DNA of 27,374 bases, from contig DFIX01000049.1 in NCBI GenBank assembly GCA_002371495.1, positions 1-27,374 of the forward strand. The letters are read 5' to 3'. The notes beneath the pieces were generated by a model. The model was given only the letters and a program-made list of their open reading frames with translations, made no database searches and had not been told where the DNA came from. A program made the translations under genes and the position numbers. The DNA comes from Eggerthellaceae bacterium UBA3686. GTDB lineage: Bacteria > Actinomycetota > Coriobacteriia > Coriobacteriales > Eggerthellaceae. Position 1 is the stretch's first letter. Each line of letters opens with the position of its first letter. Below are positions 21,496-27,374 of the stretch, piece after piece.

Positions 21496-24438
21496 CTAGA
21501 CGACCTTGACCTTGAGCGTCACGGTCTTCGCCTTGGCGGCCTTGTACGAGACGCTTGCGGCGGCAGTCAGCTTGACCTTGACCTTGTAGGTGCCCCGCGC
21601 CAGCCCCTTCTTCAATATGACCTTGCCGGTGCGCGCGTTGACGACGATCTTCTTGCCACCGGCCTTGTTGATCTTCTTGTACCTGACCGTGGTTTTAGCC
21701 GAAACCTTCGCGACCTTCTTCAGGTTGATGGTCCTGTTCTTAGCGAGCTTCTTGGTGTTGCGCGCAGCCTTGTACTTCTTGGTCGCATTCTTGGCTGCAA
21801 TGGTCTGCGGGGCTTTGCCAATCTCGAAGGTGCCGAAGGCAACGCCGGCGAAATTGCCCATGCCCGCCACCTTGACGAGGGCCGTGCCGACCATCCTGTT
21901 GTCGACGTACGACAGAACGTAGTCGCTGCCTTCGTTGAGCACGGCAGAGCCCGCCGTAACCGTGGGCTTGGGCGTCTGCGCCTTGCCGGTGTACGTCTTG
22001 TTCGCAAGCGCCACCGTTGCCCCCGAGATCGGCGCAGGATGAATCTTGAACGCCTTGGAAGTCTCGCCCTTGTATGCGCCTATGCCCTCGACCCTCACCG
22101 TCGCAGTGCCGACGTTCACGTTGTTCGCGTAAGAGACCACGTAGTCCACGTCCTTGCTAAGAACGGTCGACCCGATTGTCACGATTGGCTCGGGCACGAG
22201 CGCCTTGCCCGCGTATACCTGGTCCTGAACGTGCGTGGTCGCATGAGCGATTGGAGCCTGGGCTATCTGGAACGTCGCTGATGTAGCGCCAATGTAGTCG
22301 CCCTTGCCGGTTACCACGACGGTTGCCGTGCCAACTTTGACATTGTTTTCGTATGACACGCTGTAATCGGTTTGCGCACCGAGCGTCGTACCGTCCAAGA
22401 CCACCGAGACCTCGGGCGTGAGCTCCTTGCCCGTATACAACTGGTCTTCAACCGTGACCGTGGCGTCTTCCAAAGAGCCACGCCCGATCTTGAACGTGCC
22501 CGACGCAGACCCCGTGTACTTGCCCGCGCCGGTAACCGTAACAGTTGCCGTGCCGGGATTGGTGTTGTTCGAATACGCGACCGTGTAATCGTCGCCCGGT
22601 TTTAGCGCGACGTCACCGAGCGTTACCGTCGGAGCGGGTTCGAGCGCCGTACCAGTAAAGCACTGGTCTGCCGCCGTTACCTTTGCGTTGTCGAGCGATG
22701 GGGAAAGAATCTCGAACGTGCGGCTGATTTCACCATGGTAGGACCCTGCACCGTTGACCGTAACCGTGGCCGTGCCGACTTCGACGTTGCTTTCGAAAGC
22801 CACCGTGTAGTCGGTCCCTTTCGAAAGCCCGGCAAGCTCCACGTTAGGCCGAATCGCTTGACCGGTGTAGACGTACGACTCCTCGGGCCAGCTGAAGCCG
22901 CCCTCATAGAAGGCGATGTCGTCAAGCGCGGGTCCCAGATTGCCGTTGGGAATGTAAGGGATATTCGCACACGTCAGGGTCTTCAGCCACGAGTCGTGAT
23001 TTGCCCTGATCGTATCAAGCGTATTGACGGCAACGCCTTTTACCTGGTAGGAAGCATCCGTATTATTGTAGACGTCACCGATGCCGCCGAGCGAGCTGAT
23101 GACATAGAGCTTGCCGTTTTCCTGCCCCAGGTAAATCATCTCATGACCGCCCCAGAACAACACGGTGCCCAGCGGCATCTGCGCGATGGCGGCCGCTTTG
23201 TGCTCGTCGCTCATGCCTTCCAGGTTGTACTTGCGCACCGGCAGGTTCATCTGCCAGCTGGTGTTGCGCGCGAGCTCCAACCCGAAGCACTTGTACACGT
23301 CGCGCACGTAACCCGAGCAGTCGTTGGCCTCGAGCATGCCGCCCCAACCGTACATCTGGCCAAGCGATTTGAACGCCTGCTCTCCGACGCCTTGGGTGGT
23401 CAAGGGAAGATACCCCGCACTGACGTCGGCGGATTGAGCGATAAGGGCGAGTTCTTCGGAATAAGTGCCGTCTGCATTGCGCACCGGCAGGTAGCACACG
23501 TGGCGGTCGAAGGCCGAACGCGTGCCGACCTTCACGAGCGCATCCAGGGGGCTTTCCAGGTCCACACGCTGCAGGACAGTACCCATGTACAGCAGGCGGT
23601 TTGCCGTGTTCGGGGTCTCGCGCGACTGCTCGGTACGAACTTTGTAGCCCGTTACCACGAGCTCTTGACCAACAGGGATATCCCACGCCTTTAGCCACTC
23701 GTCACGGTTATGGCAAATCGCGATGTCCTCGGCGGGAACCCACGAGGCCTGCATGCACGACGAGATGCACAGATAGAACTTCTTGTCGACCGATTGCGCG
23801 CGAATAAGGAGCGGTTCGTTGACGCGCAACATCGACAGATACAGGTTGTCGTCGTCGGCATCGCCCGGGGTCAGCCCCATCATGCGGTCGGTGGGTAGGT
23901 TGCGCATCGTCGTATGCGTGGTGACGATGGCGTATCCGCTGGGCAAAGCACTGCCATTCGCTAAAGTCGGCGTCGAACCATCCGTAGGAATGTTGTTCGC
24001 AATCGCATCGGCTTCGGCGAAGGTGAGCGGATTGCCGTCGACATCCTCGGCCCCATCCCTCACAAAGGAAGCTAAATCGCTGATGGCGCCTTTTTGCAGC
24101 GTCTTCTGCTCGTCTTGCGTGTAGAAGCGCTCCGCGGCGTCTTTCAGCGGTTGCAGGTACGTGTTGTCAGCATCGACACCGGCTTTGTTCAGTGCGTCGA
24201 TCGTAGCGCGATCGGCCAGAACCGCGGTGGGGTCTTTCTGCTTGGCGATCCAGTACGAAGCTTGCGTCATCTCGTCGGTCACGTCGGGCAAGTGCTGCAC
24301 CGACTGCGCCTGCAAAGTACCTGCGGTAAGGTCCGCCCACGCAACCTGCGAAAACCCGCATACCACCACGACCGCCGTCAAGGCCGCCGTAAATGCCACT
24401 TTCGCCCAAAGGCTTGCCCGATTTGCGCTTCTTTCCAT
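21496..24438 (-). CDS. Secreted NlpC/P60-like protein with five Ig-like repeats
   Basis: The 980-aa product starts at ATG 24438, with GGGGGAG five bases upstream; the frame is open to 24546 but the signal peptide begins here (MERSANRASLWAKVAFTAAL ... SQVAWA). Residues ~35-330 are helical, then SH3-like. An NlpC/P60-type domain follows: GWGGMLEANDCSGYVRDVY (Cys nucleophile in DCSG) and TVLFWGGHEMIYLG (His), typical of peptidoglycan-cleaving endopeptidases. Then come five ~70-residue Ig-like repeats of the form YTGK...DYTVSYENNVKVGTATVTVTGKGxYxG..S.TFxI. The last ~105 residues are very Lys-rich with another beta domain (GTYKVKVKLTA). No LPXTG or membrane anchor is present, so it may bind the wall through charge or be released. 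Confidence 0.85.
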   Translation of the reverse strand: MERSANRASLWAKVAFTAALTAVVVVCGFSQVAWADLTAGTLQAQSVQHLPDVTDEMTQASYWIAKQKDPTAVLADRATIDALNKAGVDADNTYLQPLKDAAERFYTQDEQKTLQKGAISDLASFVRDGAEDVDGNPLTFAEADAIANNIPTDGSTPTLANGSALPSGYAIVTTHTTMRNLPTDRMMGLTPGDADDDNLYLSMLRVNEPLLIRAQSVDKKFYLCISSCMQASWVPAEDIAICHNRDEWLKAWDIPVGQELVVTGYKVRTEQSRETPNTANRLLYMGTVLQRVDLESPLDALVKVGTRSAFDRHVCYLPVRNADGTYSEELALIAQSADVSAGYLPLTTQGVGEQAFKSLGQMYGWGGMLEANDCSGYVRDVYKCFGLELARNTSWQMNLPVRKYNLEGMSDEHKAAAIAQMPLGTVLFWGGHEMIYLGQENGKLYVISSLGGIGDVYNNTDASYQVKGVAVNTLDTIRANHDSWLKTLTCANIPYIPNGNLGPALDDIAFYEGGFSWPEESYVYTGQAIRPNVELAGLSKGTDYTVAFESNVEVGTATVTVNGAGSYHGEISRTFEILSPSLDNAKVTAADQCFTGTALEPAPTVTLGDVALKPGDDYTVAYSNNTNPGTATVTVTGAGKYTGSASGTFKIGRGSLEDATVTVEDQLYTGKELTPEVSVVLDGTTLGAQTDYSVSYENNVKVGTATVVVTGKGDYIGATSATFQIAQAPIAHATTHVQDQVYAGKALVPEPIVTIGSTVLSKDVDYVVSYANNVNVGTATVRVEGIGAYKGETSKAFKIHPAPISGATVALANKTYTGKAQTPKPTVTAGSAVLNEGSDYVLSYVDNRMVGTALVKVAGMGNFAGVAFGTFEIGKAPQTIAAKNATKKYKAARNTKKLAKNRTINLKKVAKVSAKTTVRYKKINKAGGKKIVVNARTGKVILKKGLARGTYKVKVKLTAAASVSYKAAKAKTVTLKVKVV

Positions 24439-24588
24439 ACAACTCCCCCATGAGTCAAAGGGACGGGTGCTTTGCCTCGCACATGAGTCAAAGCGTTCAC
24501 GCCTTCGACCCACGCGAGGCTCAAGGGTACCATCCTTCGCACCCAAGCGCCATCAGCTGTCGCAGAACCGTTTCCTTGAAATGCGCGC

Positions 24589-24744
24589 TTACAGGCTGAT
24601 GCCAACGGTCATGTGCTTCATGTAGAAAACGAAGCGCATGATGAATATCCCCGCCAGAACGAGCGCAGCAGCGCTCATGCAGCTCAGAAGCGAAACCTTC
24701 CGAACGCGGAAGACGGCATAAACGTCGATTGCGACCCCGGCTGG
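24589..24744 (-). pseudogene. Likely 3' remnant of a DmsC-type membrane anchor gene
   Basis: After a stop at 24745-24747 the minus strand stays open for 51 codons to TAA 24589-24591. The peptide reads PAGVAIDVYAVFRVRKVSLL, a hydrophobic segment, then GIFIMRFVFYMKHMTVGISL at the end. A last helix followed by RxxFYxxHMTVG is how DmsC-like anchors of molybdopterin reductases commonly end. There is no start codon near the 5' end, no ribosome binding site and no partner genes, so a decayed fragment is the best explanation. It fills part of the 401-base gap 24439-24839. Confidence 0.5.
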
Positions 24745-24787
24745 CTAGCCCGTGGGCAGTCACCACCTTGGCCGCACATGCAATCGC

Positions 24788-24793
24788 TATAAT
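24788..24793 (+). promoter_or_regulatory. -10 element of the decarboxylase-cupin gene
   Basis: A perfect TATAAT 46 bases before ATG 24840; TTGGCC upstream is only 14 bases away, so the -35 is uncertain. Confidence 0.5.
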
Positions 24794-24839
24794 ACGCTGC
24801 GTCAAACATTAGCAAGTCGCCAGAACGGAAGGGGCAACC

Positions 24840-25610
24840 ATGACCGAGAAAATCGTACAGACAGCGGGACGGGACGCACTTGGGGAGTTCGCGCCGAATT
24901 TCGCCCACTTCAACGACGACGTTCTGTTCGGCGAGAACTGGAACGACCACGAGATCGACGTCAAGACCAGGTGCATCATCACGGTGGTGGCCATCATGTC
25001 GTCCGGCATCACGGACGGGCCGCTGGTCTACCACCTGCAAAACGCCAAGGCACACGGCGTGACGCAGAAGGAAATCGCCTCCATCCTGACCCACGTGGCC
25101 TTCTACGTGGGATGGCCCAAGGCGTGGAACGTCTTCAACCTTGCGAAGGAAGTCTGGCAGGCTGGCGAGATGGACCCCGACTACGCCGACCCCGAGATGA
25201 GGGCGCATGCCAAGCAGATGGTCTTCCCCATCGGCGCGCCCAACGACGCATATGCCCAGTACTTCGTCGGCCAGAGCTACCTCGCCCCGCTTTCGACCGA
25301 GCAGGTCGGCGTCTTCAACGTGACGTTCGAGCCGGGATGCCGCAACAACTGGCATATCCACCACGCCGACAAGGGCGGCGGGCAGATCCTCGTCTGCATC
25401 GCGGGCGAAGGCTACTACCAGGAATGGGGCAAAGAGGCGGTCGCGCTGAAGCCGGGCAACGTCATCAACATCCCCGAAGGCGTAAAGCACTGGCACGGCG
25501 CCGCCGCCGACTCGTGGTTCTCGCACCTCGCAATAGAAGTTCCGGGTGAAAACGGCCATGCAGAATGGCTCGAACCGGTGAGCGACGAGGAATACGGCAA
25601 GCTTAAGTAG
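24840..25610 (+). CDS. Carboxymuconolactone decarboxylase-like / cupin fusion protein
   Basis: This 256-aa protein has an all-helical AhpD/carboxymuconolactone-decarboxylase-like half (residues ~20-110, NDHEIDVKTRCIITVVAIMSSG ... HLQNAKAHGVTQKEIASILTHVAFYVGWPKA). A small cupin follows (residues ~150-240): WHIHHADKGGGQILVCIAGEG holds the first metal-binding His cluster and IPEGVKHWHGA the last His. Such fusions are common in anaerobes; proposed roles include oxidant defence or small aromatic and aldehyde chemistry, but none is certain. AAGGGG lies 5 nt before ATG 24840. The gene is alone between a decayed remnant and pgi. Confidence 0.82.
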   Translation: MTEKIVQTAGRDALGEFAPNFAHFNDDVLFGENWNDHEIDVKTRCIITVVAIMSSGITDGPLVYHLQNAKAHGVTQKEIASILTHVAFYVGWPKAWNVFNLAKEVWQAGEMDPDYADPEMRAHAKQMVFPIGAPNDAYAQYFVGQSYLAPLSTEQVGVFNVTFEPGCRNNWHIHHADKGGGQILVCIAGEGYYQEWGKEAVALKPGNVINIPEGVKHWHGAAADSWFSHLAIEVPGENGHAEWLEPVSDEEYGKLK

Positions 25611-25645
25611 TCCATCATCATAGTTATTCGCTCCATCCTCCCGCT

Positions 25646-25756
25646 CGTCCGCTCAGGTCAGCGGCGGGGCGCTAGGCCTACAGCTGCTCGCTTTTAGTAT
25701 GTTTGAAGTTAGTAGCTGCGCAAGCGGCTACGCGCCCCGCCGCTGACCTGAGCTGC
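25646..25756 (+). repeat. Structured dispersed repeat, copy 2 (upstream of pgi)
   Basis: The arms 25651-25672 and 25732-25753 are perfect 22-bp reverse complements. The inner stem GTAGCTGC/GCGGCTAC (25712-25719, 25724-25731) is closed by GCAA. It has the same orientation and layout as copy 1 at 14788-14900, and TAGGCCTACAGCT is kept. It lies 36 bases after the cupin gene stop and about 140 bases before pgi. Confidence 0.8.
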
Positions 25757-25836
25757 CGGGGGTGCGAGCTGAAACGACCCGCCAGCACAAACGCGGAATG
25801 ATTAGCCGCATTCGTCCTTTTATGCTGCCTATGGCG

Positions 25837-25842
25837 TAGAAT
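25837..25842 (+). promoter_or_regulatory. Candidate -10 of pgi
   Basis: TAGAAT followed by AGGG lies 53 bases before the pgi start; the putative malQ -10 (TACCAT, then AGGG) has the same context. No clear -35 is seen. If correct, the structured repeat lies upstream of the pgi transcript, not inside it. Confidence 0.4.
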
Positions 25843-25894
25843 AGGGACGTTTGTGAAGTTTTATCCCAGCACGTTCGTAAGAAGGGCGGAAAGC

Positions 25895-27374
25895 ATGGCA
25901 GACTGGAAGAACCTCGACCGACTCGATGCATATCAGGCGCTTGTAAACGACGCTACGCGGGTCGACCTGCGCGCAGTTTTGGAAGGCGAGCAAGGAGCGC
26001 AGCGGGTGAAACGCTACGTCTTGCCCATGGCGTGCGGTCTTTCGTACAGCTACGGCGCCAAGCAGGTCGACGACGCCCTTCTGCAGAAGCTGGCAGATTT
26101 GGCAGAAGAAGCGCAGCTGGCCCAGAAATTCGCCGAGCTGTACAACGGCGCCATGATCAACACTGGCGAGAAGCGCTTGGTCCTGCACCATCTGACCCGC
26201 GGGCAACTGGGAGATCCCGTTATAGCCGACGGGGTCGACAAGCGCGAGTTTTACGTAGATCAGCAAAAGCGGATCGCCGAGTTTGCCGGCAAGGTGCACA
26301 GCGGCGAGGTGACCAACGCCGCCGGCGAGCCCTTCACAACCGTCGTGCAGATTGGCATCGGCGGAAGCGACCTGGGACCGCGCGCCATGTACCTGGCGCT
26401 CGAGAACTGGGCCCGCGCCGAAGGCGCTCAGAAAATGGAAGCCCGCTTCATCAGCAACGTCGACCCCGACGACGCGGTAAACGTGCTGAGCACCATCGAC
26501 GTGCCCCACTCGCTTTTCATCCTCGTCTCCAAGTCCGGCACCACGCTCGAGACGCTGACCAACGAGGCGTTCGTGAAAGACGCGCTGGTCAAGGCGGGCC
26601 TGGACCCGGCCGACCACATGGTCGCGGTCACGAGCCAGACCTCGCCCCTCGCCCAAGACAGCGGTTACCTCGAGGCGTTCTTCATGGACGACCACATCGG
26701 CGGGCGCTATTCGTCCACCTCGGCAGTGGGCGGCGCGGTGCTGTCGCTGGCTTTCGGCCCCGAGGTCTTCGCGCGGTTCTTGGAAGGCGCCGCCGAGACC
26801 GACCGCATCTCGGCAAGCGCGAGCCCGCTGGAAAACCCCGCGATGCTCGACGCGCTCATCGGGGTGTACGAGCGAAACATCCTGGGATACGAGAGCACGG
26901 CGGTCCTGCCCTACTCGCAGGCTCTTTCCCGTTTCCCGGCACACCTGCAGCAGGCCGACATGGAATCCAACGGCAAGTCCGTCAACCGCTTCGGCGAGCC
27001 CGTGGACTACCCCACCGGGCCGGTGCTGTTCGGCGAGCCTGGCACAAACGGCCAGCACTCGTTCTACCAGCTCCTCCACCAGGGCAAAGACATCGTTCCT
27101 TTGCAGTTCGTCGGGTTCCGCCAGAACCAGGGCAAAACGGACGTCCTCATCCAGGGCAGTTACAGCCAGCAGAAGCTCGGCGCCAACGTGGCCGCGCAGA
27201 TCGTCGCCTTCGCCTGCGGCAAGGACGATGACGACCTGAACAAGAAGTTCGACGGCGGCCGCCCCTCGAGCATCATCGTCGGGGACCGGCTCACGCCCGA
27301 ATCGCTGGGAGCGCTGCTCGCGCACTTCGAGAACAAGATCATGTTCCAAGGCTTCCTCTGGAACCTCAACAGCT
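25895..27374 (+). CDS. pgi: Glucose-6-phosphate isomerase, 3' end outside window
   Basis: The 493 codons present run from ATG 25895 (GGCGGAAAGC upstream) to the right edge without a stop; the family is usually about 550 aa. It interconverts glucose-6-phosphate and fructose-6-phosphate. Recognisable parts are VVQIGIGGSDLGPRAMYLAL, the sugar-phosphate-binding loop LVSKSGTTLETLTN, GGRYSSTSAVG, the catalytic Glu in MESNGKSV and FGEPGTNGQHSFYQLLHQG (family signature). It links glycolysis to the glycogen genes of the window. The long open frame on the opposite strand is a shadow. Confidence 0.95.
   Translation, partial: MADWKNLDRLDAYQALVNDATRVDLRAVLEGEQGAQRVKRYVLPMACGLSYSYGAKQVDDALLQKLADLAEEAQLAQKFAELYNGAMINTGEKRLVLHHLTRGQLGDPVIADGVDKREFYVDQQKRIAEFAGKVHSGEVTNAAGEPFTTVVQIGIGGSDLGPRAMYLALENWARAEGAQKMEARFISNVDPDDAVNVLSTIDVPHSLFILVSKSGTTLETLTNEAFVKDALVKAGLDPADHMVAVTSQTSPLAQDSGYLEAFFMDDHIGGRYSSTSAVGGAVLSLAFGPEVFARFLEGAAETDRISASASPLENPAMLDALIGVYERNILGYESTAVLPYSQALSRFPAHLQQADMESNGKSVNRFGEPVDYPTGPVLFGEPGTNGQHSFYQLLHQGKDIVPLQFVGFRQNQGKTDVLIQGSYSQQKLGANVAAQIVAFACGKDDDDLNKKFDGGRPSSIIVGDRLTPESLGALLAHFENKIMFQGFLWNLNS

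Noticed and set aside
25829..27349. 506-codon open frame on the minus strand opposite pgi
   Set aside because: Pgi motifs are complete on the plus strand, and the antisense frame starts and ends without expression signals.

Overview
The window is about 60% GC and reads as a chromosomal segment of an anaerobic, high-GC Gram-positive bacterium, most likely class Coriobacteriia (Eggerthellaceae, Slackia-like). This rests on the combination of a split GlgC/GlgD glycogen system, a MurT peptidoglycan amidation subunit, a nitrate reductase cluster without NapB but with a multihaem NapC/NrfH-type protein, a secreted NlpC/P60-like protein with Ig-like repeats and a lysine-rich end, and many GC-rich intergenic palindromes. 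The taxonomic call is inference; there is no rRNA to confirm it. No tRNA, rRNA, CRISPR array, transposase or phage gene was found.

Layout. 1-901 (-): the first 300 codons of a histone H1-like Ala/Lys/Pro-rich protein that runs off the left edge. 1023-5554 (-): glgB-glgC-glgD for glycogen synthesis; GlgB ends in a short H1-like basic tail. 5801-11148 (-): a five-gene nitrate reductase operon, in transcription order napC/nrfH-like, napG, napA, napD, napH. Every gap between napG, napA, napD and napH, and the end of napH, carries a hairpin. 11326-11997 (+): a divergent Crp/Fnr-type regulator, with palindromic candidate operators in the shared intergenic region. 12143-13300 (+): a DUF697 membrane protein. 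13422-13698: a gene-free foldback repeat. 13762-14649 (-): a radical SAM protein. 15021-17741 (+): a 4-alpha-glucanotransferase (MalQ) fused to a degenerate GH13-like half. 17750-17990: an AT-rich foldback region. 18209-19576 (+): MurT without an adjacent gatD. 19649-20337 (-): a PepSY lipoprotein followed by a very small secreted protein. 20671-21159 (+): a universal stress protein. 21165-21492: a cluster of hairpins. 21496-24438 (-): a secreted NlpC/P60-like protein with Ig-like repeats. 24589-24744 (-): what looks like the last 51 codons of a lost DmsC-type membrane anchor. 24840-25610 (+): a carboxymuconolactone decarboxylase-cupin fusion. 25895 to the right edge (+): glucose-6-phosphate isomerase, 3' end missing.

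How it fits together. Pgi, GlgC/GlgD, GlgB and MalQ connect glucose-6-phosphate, ADP-glucose and stored glycogen. The nap operon is a complete respiratory unit: a quinol-side cytochrome, NapH and NapG, the molybdenum catalytic subunit NapA and its maturation chaperone NapD. It is probably controlled by the neighbouring Crp/Fnr protein.

The most interesting unexplained signal is a pair of ~110-bp dispersed repeats (14788-14900 and 25646-25756), in the same orientation upstream of malQ and pgi. Their 22-bp arms differ at three positions, and each difference is compensated in the opposite arm. An inner hairpin keeps a GNRA tetraloop although its sequence changes (GGAA versus GCAA). This is what a conserved structured RNA family would look like.
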